Shown here one piece after another: positions 16,970-25,180 of a stretch of 64,000 nucleotides of DNA. Every line of letters starts with the position of its first letter. Positions within the stretch are counted from its first letter, which is position 1. Position numbers and translations under genes: made by a program. The notes beneath the pieces are model-generated. The model was not told where the DNA came from. It did not search any database and was given only the letters and a program-made list of their open reading frames with translations. The DNA is taken from assembly GCF_021404545.1 (NCBI RefSeq), contig NZ_JAAWWD010000065.1, positions 1 through 64,000 on the forward strand, in the 5' to 3' direction. The DNA comes from Aestuariivita sp. (GTDB taxonomy: Bacteria; Pseudomonadota; Alphaproteobacteria; Rhodobacterales; Rhodobacteraceae).

Positions 16970-18266
16970 TTTGACAACGGATTTTCTGGGTATTTCCAGC
17001 CCCAACCCCTTTTGGCTGGCCTCGGCCCCGCCCACGGACAAGGAATACAATGTGCGCCGCGCGTTCGAGGCGGGCTGGGGCGGTGTCGTGTGGAAGACGC
17101 TGGGAGCCGAAGGGCCGCCGGTGGTCAATGTGAACGGGCCGCGATACGGCGCGATCTATGGCGCCGACCGGCGTCTTTTGGGGCTCAACAATATTGAGCT
17201 GATCACCGACAGGCCGCTGGAGACCAACCTTGAAGAGATCGCGCGGGTCAAGGCCGATTATCCCGACCGGGCGATGATCGTGTCGATCATGGTGCCCTGC
17301 GAGGAGCAGGCCTGGAAAGACATCCTGCCGCGCGTCGAGCAGACGAATGCCGACGGGATCGAGCTGAATTTTGGCTGCCCGCATGGCATGAGCGAGCGTG
17401 GCATGGGCGCGGCAGTGGGGCAGGTGCCCGAATACATCGAAATGGTGACGCGCTGGTGCAAGCAGTATTATGCACGCCCGGTGATCGTGAAGCTGACGCC
17501 CAACATCACCGATGTGCGCTATCCCGCGCGCGCGGCCCATAACGGGGGTGCCGATGCGGTGTCGCTGATCAACACGATCAGTTCGATCACCTCGGTGAAC
17601 CTGGATGATTTCAGCCCCGAGCCGTCGATTGACGGCAAAGGCAGTCACGGCGGGTATTGCGGCCCGGCGGTCAAACCCATTGCGATGAACATGGTGGCCG
17701 AGATTGCGCGCGACCCGGAAACCGCCGGTTTGCCCATTTCGGGCATCGGGGGCGTCACAACCTGGCGCGATGCGGCCGAGTTCATGAGCCTGGGTTGCGG
17801 CAATGTGCAGGTCTGCACTGCGGCGATGACCTATGGGTTCAGGGTGGTCGAGGAGATGAGCGCGGGCCTCTCGCGCTGGATGGACGAGAAAGGCTATGCC
17901 AACGTCTCCGATTTCGTCGGGCGGGCGGTGCCCAATGTGACGGATTGGCAGTATCTGAACCTTAACTATGTGACCAAGGCACGGATCGACCAGGACGCTT
18001 GCATCAAATGTGGCCGCTGCTATGCCGCGTGTGAGGATACATCGCATCAGGCGATTTCAATGTCCGATACGCGCGTGTTCGAGGTGATCGACGCGGACTG
18101 CGTCGCCTGCAATCTATGTGTCGATGTGTGTCCCGTCGAAGACTGCATCACCATGGAGCGTCTGACGGCCGGAACGCTCGACCCGCGCACGGGCAAGATC
18201 GTTTCGGATGAGTATGCCAACTGGACGATGCACCCCAACAACCCGATGAGCACGGCTGCGGAATAG
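16962..18266 (+). CDS. preA: NAD-dependent dihydropyrimidine dehydrogenase, catalytic subunit
   Basis: Reduces uracil and thymine to dihydropyrimidines on FMN, first step of the reductive pathway; 434 residues. The dihydroorotate-dehydrogenase-like barrel has the catalytic Cys139 in GCPHGMSERGMG, the motif known from mammalian DPD. The FMN site GIGGVTTWRDAAEF is near 261. Two C-terminal [4Fe-4S] motifs are CIKCGRCYAAC (347-357) and CVACNLCVDVC (380-390). It overlaps the glycosyltransferase by eight bases, so it is on the same message as preT. A hairpin terminator follows inside the end of the convergent cytochrome gene. Confidence 0.95.
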   Translation: MADLTTDFLGISSPNPFWLASAPPTDKEYNVRRAFEAGWGGVVWKTLGAEGPPVVNVNGPRYGAIYGADRRLLGLNNIELITDRPLETNLEEIARVKADYPDRAMIVSIMVPCEEQAWKDILPRVEQTNADGIELNFGCPHGMSERGMGAAVGQVPEYIEMVTRWCKQYYARPVIVKLTPNITDVRYPARAAHNGGADAVSLINTISSITSVNLDDFSPEPSIDGKGSHGGYCGPAVKPIAMNMVAEIARDPETAGLPISGIGGVTTWRDAAEFMSLGCGNVQVCTAAMTYGFRVVEEMSAGLSRWMDEKGYANVSDFVGRAVPNVTDWQYLNLNYVTKARIDQDACIKCGRCYAACEDTSHQAISMSDTRVFEVIDADCVACNLCVDVCPVEDCITMERLTAGTLDPRTGKIVSDEYANWTMHPNNPMSTAAE

Positions 18267-18282
18267 GTCCGATTTCAGGACC

Positions 18283-20214
18283 CTAGCGACCTTCGACAAC
18301 GACATGACGGGCCGCCTCATCGGGGCGGCCCGTTTCGATCAGAAGATCTATCAGGCTGTCGCGGACCCGGGGTGTGCGCGGCTCGGCGGAAAGCGCCTCC
18401 AGATAGGCCCGGATCGCCGTTTCCGGATCATCGGTCAAATTGGCCAGATCCCCAAGAAGGCGCAGGGCCGCCCAATGGTTGTCGCGCAGTGCCACGGCGC
18501 GCCGGGCCAGTGGTATCGCTTCGTGATACCGCTGGCTGATGGCCAGCAAGACGGCGTGGTTGAACAGAAGCGTGACATCATCCGGCCAAAGCGCCCTGGC
18601 TTCCTCCATTCGCGACAGGGCCTCGCCTTGTCGGCCCAGACGCCACAAAGATACCGCGCGGATATTCAGCGCGGTGGGATTTGCAGGCGACCGCGTCAAC
18701 GCCGCCTCGGCTGCTGCCAACGCCATGTCAAACCTCTCAAGATCGAACTGAGATTTCGCCAGATCTATCCAGGGCCGGGCAGTGGGCCAGTCGGTTGCGG
18801 TCAAAATCCGGTTCAACGTATCGGTCGCGCCATCGGTCGGGCTGGACCCATAGGAAAAGATGGCCGCGATCTTCTGTATCGCTTCCTCGTCCCCGGACAG
18901 ATGGCCAGGGCGCAGCAACTCGACACCCGACACGACCGGCGGTTCTTTCGAAATCGGAGCGATCAGCGCCGCCAGGTCGAACGGGCCGCGGCTGATCTTG
19001 TGATCGGTCATGGTGACATGGATCACATCCTGCGTGCGGCGGGTCGGCATATGGCAGGTGGTGCAATCATCGGCCTGCGCAATCTCGGGATGGGGGCGCC
19101 CCGACACCAGCACCGGGAGGTCGTTGTCATCGGTGGTGTGACAGCTCAGGCAGGCCTCCCGGTAATGCGCGGCGCGCTCTTCGGGTTTGCGTTTCACATG
19201 AGGGTCATGGCAGGTCAGGCATCCCAACTGTCCGCCGCTTTGCACGAAGCAGGCGCTTTGCTCCATGCGGTAAGGGTGGTGGTTGATCTCGAACCGTTCG
19301 GACCGTGGCCGCGCCAGCTCGGTGATCTCGATATGGGTCAGATAATCGGCGATGTCTTCGCCGGGCCGAAAGGAATACACGCCGCGATCCCCGCGCAATT
19401 GCGATGCGACCGCAACGGTCGGCTGCATATGGCAGCTGTAGCATACCGAATAAAGCTGTTCGCGCGGCAGATGTCCGGGGTTCACGATCTGCGCCCGCAC
19501 TGCGTCCGTGTCGCCCTCGCCGCTGATCGCCAGACGCACATGGTCCGCCCCCGGCCCATGACAGCGTTGACACCCCAGCCCCTGGGGCAGCTCGTGCGGA
19601 AAGACATCCGGCATACCGACCGCGTCGCTGCCCAGTGGCACCTCGGGAAAACCGTTGTGGCAGGCCATGCAGCGCTGGGTGATCAGGCGCTGCACGCCCG
19701 GGTGGTCTTCGAATTCGAAGCCTGGATTCATCTCCCAGAACCCGTCCTGGGAGTACCAGGCCAGCGGGATTTCGAACATCGCACCATCGGTGGTCTGATA
19801 GATATAGGTGCGCACATGGTGACCCGACCCCATGATCCAGTCGACCTTGCGCTCAAACACATCCACCTCAGAGCCGTCCGGCGCCAGGCGGTAGCGGCGG
19901 AAATGATACTCTTCGCCCTTCCGCGCCATGTCGTAGTAGCGGCCCGAAGGTTCATGGAAGAAGGGCAGGGTGCTGAAATCCTCGATCACCGTGGCGCCGG
20001 TTGCCCGGTAAAAGCTTTTTGCCATGCCGACCTCGGCATAGGTTTCGGCCTTGTCGGCATGACACTCGGCGCAGGCCGCATCGTCAACATATCCCGCCGC
20101 CGCGCCCTGGGTCGCGTGGACCCCCCATTCGGCAAGCGGGTCGCCGTCCGCCGCAATCGAGAGCGGGACCGCAAGCAGACCCAAAACCAGAATAAGGCCG
20201 ATAAGGCGGGGCAT
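18283..20214 (-). CDS. Seven-haem c-type cytochrome with C-terminal TPR domain
   Basis: Periplasmic electron carrier or multihaem enzyme, 643 residues with a signal peptide (about 1-21). Seven CxxCH haem-binding motifs are visible: CAECH (48-52), CMACH, CQRCH, CYSCH, CLTCH, CLSCH and CTTCH, all before about residue 405. The last 200 residues are tetratricopeptide repeats (for example ALNIRAVSLWRLGRQGEAL), a protein-binding scaffold. The resemblance is to cytochrome c554/multihaem TPR proteins of unknown role. It lies 66 bases downstream of rutR on the same strand and may share its transcript. No haem-lyase genes are nearby. Confidence 0.85.
   Translation of the reverse strand: MPRLIGLILVLGLLAVPLSIAADGDPLAEWGVHATQGAAAGYVDDAACAECHADKAETYAEVGMAKSFYRATGATVIEDFSTLPFFHEPSGRYYDMARKGEEYHFRRYRLAPDGSEVDVFERKVDWIMGSGHHVRTYIYQTTDGAMFEIPLAWYSQDGFWEMNPGFEFEDHPGVQRLITQRCMACHNGFPEVPLGSDAVGMPDVFPHELPQGLGCQRCHGPGADHVRLAISGEGDTDAVRAQIVNPGHLPREQLYSVCYSCHMQPTVAVASQLRGDRGVYSFRPGEDIADYLTHIEITELARPRSERFEINHHPYRMEQSACFVQSGGQLGCLTCHDPHVKRKPEERAAHYREACLSCHTTDDNDLPVLVSGRPHPEIAQADDCTTCHMPTRRTQDVIHVTMTDHKISRGPFDLAALIAPISKEPPVVSGVELLRPGHLSGDEEAIQKIAAIFSYGSSPTDGATDTLNRILTATDWPTARPWIDLAKSQFDLERFDMALAAAEAALTRSPANPTALNIRAVSLWRLGRQGEALSRMEEARALWPDDVTLLFNHAVLLAISQRYHEAIPLARRAVALRDNHWAALRLLGDLANLTDDPETAIRAYLEALSAEPRTPRVRDSLIDLLIETGRPDEAARHVVVEGR
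18308..18335 (+). terminator. Probable terminator for preA, inside the 3' end of the cytochrome gene
   Basis: CGGGCCGCC and GGCGGCCCG form a perfect 9-bp stem with a 7-base loop, followed by TTT. It begins 42 bases after the preA stop and lies within the last codons of the convergent cytochrome gene. Confidence 0.55.
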
Positions 20215-20280
20215 GCAGTGCGTCCTGAAGGAAATGAAACTGGGATGAGCTTAGGTGTTCCCCGCGTCATTCCGCAAGGT

Positions 20281-20898
20281 TCAATCGTCGGGCTGCAAGA
20301 GGCGGGAAAAGAGCGTTCTGAGAAAGGCTCCCGCTTCGGGATAGGGATCGATGTCCGGCCCGCCCAGCACCGCGTGTACCTGCACATTGAAATCGGCGTA
20401 ATGCTGTGTCAGCGACCAGATCGAGAATATAAGATGATGCGGATCGACCGGTGCCAGACGCCCCTGGTCCATCCAGCCCAGCAAAAGAGCCGCTTTTTTG
20501 TCGACGAGCTCTTTCAGATCGGTTGACAGGACCTGATGAATACGCGGCGCTCCGTGTATGATTTCATTGGCAAAAAGACGGCTTTCGCGTGGATAGCTGC
20601 GGCTCATTTCCAGCTTGCGCGCGACATAGGCCAGAACTTCGTCCATCGGTTCTCCGCGCGGATCCAGCGCGCGCAACGGATCAAGCCAGGTGTCCAGCAT
20701 CCGCTCCAGCAAAGTGGCGTGGATCGCCTCCTTGGAGGGGAAGTAGTAGAGCAGGTTCGGCTTGGAGAGCCCTGCCGCCGCGGCAATCTGATCCACTGTG
20801 GCACCCCGAAACCCGTGGGTCGAAAACACATCCAGCGCTGCTTCGAGGATGGCGGCGCGGTTCTTCTTCTGAATCCGTGTCGGCGCGGGAGCGTTCAT
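20281..20898 (-). CDS. rutR: Pyrimidine-responsive TetR-family regulator
   Basis: TetR repressor of 205 residues resembling E. coli RutR along its length. The HTH is about 30-60 (TVDQIAAAAGLSKPNLLYYFPSKEA), followed by LEMSRSYPRESRLFANEI and the effector-domain stretch LAPVDPHHLIFSIWSLTQHYADF, which is highly characteristic of RutR. RutR binds uracil and leaves its TTGACCA-type operator. An exact site of that kind lies at 21005-21022, between this gene and the divergent amidohydrolase operon. Start ATG 20898 fits the family N-terminus. Confidence 0.92.
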   Translation of the reverse strand: MNAPAPTRIQKKNRAAILEAALDVFSTHGFRGATVDQIAAAAGLSKPNLLYYFPSKEAIHATLLERMLDTWLDPLRALDPRGEPMDEVLAYVARKLEMSRSYPRESRLFANEIIHGAPRIHQVLSTDLKELVDKKAALLLGWMDQGRLAPVDPHHLIFSIWSLTQHYADFNVQVHAVLGGPDIDPYPEAGAFLRTLFSRLLQPDD

Positions 20899-21004
20899 TG
20901 CCTAACTTTCCGTCACCCGCCCAATCAAGGGGCAGTTTCTGTTCATTTCCGATCAATGAGGCCGCGCAATTTCTTGACTGCCCGAGGCTGAGTGGTAGCG
21001 TGAG

Positions 21005-21022
21005 TTTGACCAGTTGGTCAAA
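21005..21022. promoter_or_regulatory. RutR operator
   Basis: TTTGACCAGTTGGTCAAA has perfect 8-bp arms around two bases and fits the published RutR consensus TTGACCA-N2-TGGTCAA exactly. It lies 32 bases before the amidohydrolase start and about 107 bases upstream of rutR, so it can repress the catabolic operon and perhaps rutR. Confidence 0.88.
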
Positions 21023-21054
21023 TCAAAGATGCGTCAAGCAGGCAGGGGGAAGAC

Positions 21055-22305
21055 ATGGCCGCGCCAGGTGCAAATCTCAAAGTGAACGGCGAACGGCTGT
21101 GGGACAGCCTGATGGAGATGGCCCGTATCGGCCCCGGCGTGGCGGGCGGCAACAATCGCCAGACCCTGACGGATGAAGACGGTGAGGGGCGCGCGCTTTT
21201 CCAGACATGGTGCGAGGCGGCGGGCTGCACGATGGGCCTGGATCAGATGGGCAATATGTTTGCCCGGCGCGACGGGGCCGACCCCGATGCGCTGCCGGTC
21301 TATGTGGGCAGCCATCTCGACACCCAACCGACCGGCGGCAAATATGACGGTATCCTTGGCGTTCTCGGCGGGTTGGAGATTATCCGCACGCTCAACGATC
21401 TGGGGATCAAGACCAAACACCCCATCGTCGTGACCAATTTCACAAATGAGGAGGGCACACGTTTTGCCCCCGCCATGCTGTCCTCGGGCGTTTTCGCGGG
21501 TATCCATACCCAGGACTGGGCCTATGCCCGCGAGGATGCAGACGGCAAGAACTTTGGCGACGAACTCAAGCGCATCGGCTGGCGCGGCGAGGAAGAGGTC
21601 GGCGCACGCAAGATGCATGCCTTTTTCGAGCTGCATATCGAGCAGGGCCCGATCCTGGAGGCCGAAGGCAAGGATATCGGTGTCGTCACCCACGGTCAGG
21701 GGCTGAGTTGGACGCAAATCACAATCACCGGCAAGGACAGCCATACCGGCTCCACCCCGATGCCGCTGCGCAAGAACGCGGGACTGGGCATGGCGCGGGT
21801 TCTGGAATTGGTCGATGACATCGCCTGGAGCCATGCGCCCCATGCTGTCGGCGCTGCCGGACATATCGACGTTTATCCCAACTCCCGCAATGTGATACCG
21901 GGCAAAGTTCAATTTACCGTTGACTTTCGCAGCCCGGATCTGAGCGTGATCGAGGATATGGAGGCCCGCCTAAAGGATGGCGCGCAGAAGATCTGCGATG
22001 AGATGGGCCTGGAGGTCGCATTTGAAAAGGTCGGCGGCTTTGACCCCGTGGCCTTTGACGAGGCGTGCGTTCAATCCGTGCGCAGCGCAGCCCAGCGTCT
22101 GGGCTATTCCCACATGGACCTGATCTCAGGCGCGGGCCACGATGCCTGCTGGATCAACCGCGTGGCGCCCACGGCGATGGTGATGTGCCCTTGCGTGGAT
22201 GGCCTGTCGCATAACGAGGCTGAGGAGATCAGTCCGGAATGGGCGCGGGCCGGGGCAGATGTCCTGTTTCACGCGGTCGTGGAAACGGCGGAGATTGTGA
22301 GTTGA
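21055..22305 (+). CDS. Zn-dependent carbamoyl amidohydrolase, probable beta-ureidopropionase
   Basis: M20-family hydantoinase/carbamoylase of 416 residues. Metal ligands are His87 and Asp98 (SHLDT, KYDG), Glu132/133 in NEEGTRF and His194 in ELHIEQGP; the C-terminal SGAGHDA and SHNEAEE motifs complete the site. In this position, beside dihydropyrimidinase and under RutR, it most likely cleaves N-carbamoyl-beta-alanine or its methyl homologue to the beta-amino acid, CO2 and ammonia, the third step of the reductive pathway. Allantoate or L-carbamoyl amino acids are alternative substrates in this family. First gene of the RutR operon. Confidence 0.9.
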   Translation: MAAPGANLKVNGERLWDSLMEMARIGPGVAGGNNRQTLTDEDGEGRALFQTWCEAAGCTMGLDQMGNMFARRDGADPDALPVYVGSHLDTQPTGGKYDGILGVLGGLEIIRTLNDLGIKTKHPIVVTNFTNEEGTRFAPAMLSSGVFAGIHTQDWAYAREDADGKNFGDELKRIGWRGEEEVGARKMHAFFELHIEQGPILEAEGKDIGVVTHGQGLSWTQITITGKDSHTGSTPMPLRKNAGLGMARVLELVDDIAWSHAPHAVGAAGHIDVYPNSRNVIPGKVQFTVDFRSPDLSVIEDMEARLKDGAQKICDEMGLEVAFEKVGGFDPVAFDEACVQSVRSAAQRLGYSHMDLISGAGHDACWINRVAPTAMVMCPCVDGLSHNEAEEISPEWARAGADVLFHAVVETAEIVS

Positions 22306-22619
22306 GCATTCCGATCATCGGCCCGGCCGAGATCGAGGCCATGATAGACCGCGAAGTTGCGGGCTTTGCCACCGACACGCGCGCCCGCGCCGGAACATTG
22401 GCCGAGTTTCAGCAGGCGCGGCGCACGCCAAGGCTGGTGACGGTGAATTTCTCGGGCGGGATCACGTCGAAATGCTATTCCGTGACGCGGCCCAATGGCG
22501 ATTATCGGGTGATCTACCTGCCATTGGCGGGCTACTTCTCGCTGTGTGTCGAAAGCGATTTCGGACCGCTCGATATCGGGGTACACGGGCCCGCGATCGC
22601 GTGTTTCGGGTCAGTATGA
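22302..22619 (+). CDS. Small hypothetical protein in the pyrimidine operon
   Basis: 105 residues from TTG 22302, which overlaps the TGA of the amidohydrolase; GGAG lies upstream. No signal peptide or membrane segment and no recognised family. The central part (about 45-85) looks like a beta-rich segment with VTVNFSGGITSKCYSV and GDYRVIYLPLAGYFSLCV. Tight packing inside the operon supports expression. The start is uncertain. Confidence 0.6.
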   Translation: MSIPIIGPAEIEAMIDREVAGFATDTRARAGTLAEFQQARRTPRLVTVNFSGGITSKCYSVTRPNGDYRVIYLPLAGYFSLCVESDFGPLDIGVHGPAIACFGSV

Positions 22620-22629
22620 GGGGCGGGAT

Positions 22630-22827
22630 ATGAACCGGGGGTTTGCGCAGCAACTTGCTGTTTTTGCAGCGATATTTCTGCTGTTGCAGATCGGATTGGA
22701 TTGGATGCAAGGCGTGCCGATCACGCTGGGCGTTTTTCTGACACGGCTGCTGGGCGCGCTGATTGCCACGGCAATCTACGGCGCGATTGTTATGTGGCTG
22801 AGCAACCGCAAAAAAGGGGGAGAGTGA
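22630..22827 (+). CDS. Small two-helix membrane protein in the pyrimidine operon
   Basis: 65 residues with two hydrophobic segments, about 8-25 and 32-55, ending in a Lys-rich tail (NRKKGGE). ATG 22630 has GAGGGGCGG upstream. It lies 10 bases after the previous small gene and 3 before dihydropyrimidinase. Function unknown; its position suggests a role linked to uptake or membrane attachment of the pathway, which is inference only. Confidence 0.65.
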   Translation: MNRGFAQQLAVFAAIFLLLQIGLDWMQGVPITLGVFLTRLLGALIATAIYGAIVMWLSNRKKGGE

Positions 22828-22830
22828 GCT

Positions 22831-24285
22831 ATGTCCACTGTCATCAAGAACGGCACCATTGTCACGGCGGATCTGACCTATCGCGCTGATGTGCTGGTGG
22901 AGAATGGCGTGATCGCAGAGATCGGGCCGAACCTGAAAGGCGACGAGGAACTGGATGCGACGGGTTGCTATGTCATGCCCGGTGGGATCGACCCGCATAC
23001 CCATCTGGAGATGCCCTTCATGGGCACTTATTCCTCGGATGATTTTGAAAGCGGGACACGTGCGGCTTTGGCCGGCGGCACGACGATGGTGGTGGATTTC
23101 GTCCTGCCCAACCCGGGCGAAAGCCTGCTTGACGGGCTCAAACGCTGGGACAACAAATCGACCCGCGCCAATTGCGATTATTCCTTTCACATGGCGGTGA
23201 CATGGTGGGGGGAACAGGTGTTCAACGACATGAAGACCGTCGTGGACCAGCATGGAATCAATACCTTTAAGCACTTCATGGCCTATAAGGGCGCGCTGAT
23301 GGTCAATGACGATGAGCTTTATGCCTCGTTCCAGCGTCTGGCCGAACTGGGCGGCACCGCGATGGTGCATGCCGAAAACGGCGATGTGGTTGCCGAACTC
23401 AGCGCCAAGCTGTTGGCAGAGGGCAATACCGGCCCCGAGGCGCATGCCTATTCCCGCCCACCGCAGGTGGAGGGCGAGGCCGCCAACCGCGCCATCATGA
23501 TCGCCGATATGGCGGGTGTGCCGCTTTACATCGTGCATGTCAGCTGTGAGGAGGCACATGAGGCAATCCGCCGGGCCCGCATGCAGGGCAAACGCGTCTG
23601 GGGGGAGCCGTTGATCCAGCATCTGACGCTGGATGAGAGCGAGTATTTCAACAAAGACTGGGACCACGCCGCGCGCCGCGTGATGAGCCCGCCGTTTCGG
23701 AACAAACAGCATCAGGACAGCCTGTGGAACGGGCTGATGTCGGGCTCCTTGTCGGTAGTGGCCACCGATCACTGTGCCTTTACCACCGAGCAGAAGCGCT
23801 ATGGCGTGGGCGATTTCACCAAGATCCCCAATGGCACTGGCGGGCTGGAGGACCGGATGCCGATGCTCTGGACACATGGAGTGGCGACGGGGCGGCTGAC
23901 ATTGAACGAATTTGTCGCCGTAACCTCTACCAACATAGCCAAAATCCTCAATTGCTACCCCAAGAAGGGCGCGGTTCTAGTGGGCGCGGATGCCGATCTG
24001 GTTGTTTGGGACCCGGAAAGGGAAAAGACCATCACGGCGGACACCCAGCAATCGGCCATAGATTACAACGTGTTTGAAGGCAAAGCAGTCAAGGGGCTGC
24101 CCCGGTTCACCCTCACACGCGGGCAGGTGGCGGTGCATGATGGCGAGATCCGCACCCAGGAAGGGCATGGCAAATTCGTGCCGCGCGAGGCAAATGGCAC
24201 GGTCAACACGGCGCTTTCCACCTGGAAAGAGCTGACCGCGCCGCGCCCGGTGGAGCGTACAGGCATCCCGGCAACGGGTGTGTAA
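22831..24285 (+). CDS. hydA: Dihydropyrimidinase (D-hydantoinase family)
   Basis: Opens the ring of dihydrouracil/dihydrothymine to N-carbamoyl-beta-amino acids; 484 residues. The binuclear zinc site is complete: His56 and His58 in DPHTH, the carboxylated Lys153 in FMAYKG, His180 in MVHAEN, His236-type in IVHVSCEEA, and Asp in VVATDHC. Length and motifs fit the family. AGCTATG is preceded by GGGGGAGAG. Second enzyme of the pathway, between PreTA and the carbamoyl amidohydrolase. Confidence 0.95.
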   Translation: MSTVIKNGTIVTADLTYRADVLVENGVIAEIGPNLKGDEELDATGCYVMPGGIDPHTHLEMPFMGTYSSDDFESGTRAALAGGTTMVVDFVLPNPGESLLDGLKRWDNKSTRANCDYSFHMAVTWWGEQVFNDMKTVVDQHGINTFKHFMAYKGALMVNDDELYASFQRLAELGGTAMVHAENGDVVAELSAKLLAEGNTGPEAHAYSRPPQVEGEAANRAIMIADMAGVPLYIVHVSCEEAHEAIRRARMQGKRVWGEPLIQHLTLDESEYFNKDWDHAARRVMSPPFRNKQHQDSLWNGLMSGSLSVVATDHCAFTTEQKRYGVGDFTKIPNGTGGLEDRMPMLWTHGVATGRLTLNEFVAVTSTNIAKILNCYPKKGAVLVGADADLVVWDPEREKTITADTQQSAIDYNVFEGKAVKGLPRFTLTRGQVAVHDGEIRTQEGHGKFVPREANGTVNTALSTWKELTAPRPVERTGIPATGV

Positions 24286-24300
24286 GACAAGAAGGTTCTA

Positions 24301-25110
24301 ATGAACGCAACGGCAGATGATAGGGCCACCATGATCGATCCGGTCGTGGTGGCACGGGGGCTGGACCTGACATTCCAGACAAATGATGGCCCTGTCGAGG
24401 CCCTCAAAGACGTCAACCTCACGATCAACAAAGGCGATTTTGTCAGTTTCATCGGTCCGTCGGGCTGTGGCAAGACGACCTTCCTGCGGGTGATGGCCGC
24501 GTTGGAGCATCCTACGGGCGGAACGGTCAGCGTGAACGGGATGAGCCCGGACGAGGCGCGGCGGAACCGGGCCTATGGCTATGTGTTCCAGGCGGCGGGG
24601 CTTTATCCGTGGCGGACCATAGCGGGCAATATCAAGCTGCCGTTGGAGATTATGGGTTTTGCCCGTTCCGAGCAGGAACATCGTGTGAACAAGGTCCTTC
24701 AACTTGTTGATCTGGAAGGATTTGGAAAGAAGTTTCCTTGGCAGTTGTCAGGTGGCATGCAACAACGCGCCTCGATCGCGCGGGCGCTGGCCTTCGACGC
24801 CGAGATCCTGTTGATGGATGAACCTTTTGGCGCGCTGGACGAGATCGTGCGGGATCATCTGAATGAGCAGCTTCTGGCGCTTTGGGAGCGGACGGAAAAG
24901 ACGATCGGTTTTGTGACCCATTCGATCCCGGAGGCGGTATACCTGTCGACCAAGATCGTTGTGATGTCGCCGCGTCCGGGGCGGATCACGGATGTGATCG
25001 AGAGCCCGCTGCCGAAAGAGCGGCCCTTGGACATTCGCGACACGCCGGAGTTTTTGGCGGTGGCGCACAGGGTCCGTGAGGGGCTGCGGGCCGGGCACGC
25101 CTATGACTGA
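24301..25110 (+). CDS. ABC transporter ATP-binding protein (nitrate/taurine/pyrimidine-precursor type)
   Basis: ATPase of 269 residues. Walker A GPSGCGKT is near 51, Q-loop in YVFQAAGLYPW, signature LSGGMQQRASIARAL near 149, Walker B ILLMDEP near 170 and switch His in VTHSIPEA. This branch serves importers with NMT1/SsuA-like binding proteins. Because it is the first transporter gene after dihydropyrimidinase in a RutR-type operon, the likely cargo is a pyrimidine base or dihydropyrimidine. The cargo is inferred from context. Confidence 0.9.
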   Translation: MNATADDRATMIDPVVVARGLDLTFQTNDGPVEALKDVNLTINKGDFVSFIGPSGCGKTTFLRVMAALEHPTGGTVSVNGMSPDEARRNRAYGYVFQAAGLYPWRTIAGNIKLPLEIMGFARSEQEHRVNKVLQLVDLEGFGKKFPWQLSGGMQQRASIARALAFDAEILLMDEPFGALDEIVRDHLNEQLLALWERTEKTIGFVTHSIPEAVYLSTKIVVMSPRPGRITDVIESPLPKERPLDIRDTPEFLAVAHRVREGLRAGHAYD

Positions 25111-25180
25111 CGGGTGCGATCCCTGGCAGGCCGCGGTACGCCGTATTTGGAAAGAGAAGAAAGGCGGGGACTGTGCGTAA
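25103..25180 (+). CDS. Possible 25-residue coupling ORF between transporter genes
   Basis: An ATG at 25103 overlaps the end of the ATPase gene and opens a 25-codon frame (start MTDGCDPWQA, charged IWKEKKGG near the end) that stops at 25178-25180. The GTG start of the permease lies inside its last codons at 25173. It therefore overlaps both neighbours by eight bases. It may be a real small protein, a coupling leader or chance. Confidence 0.3.
   Translation: MTDGCDPWQAAVRRIWKEKKGGDCA

Noticed and set aside
18304-20526. A 740-codon open frame on the + strand opposite the cytochrome gene
   Set aside because: It mirrors the GC-rich cytochrome and rutR coding strand and has no family resemblance; the minus-strand genes have clear haem and HTH motifs.
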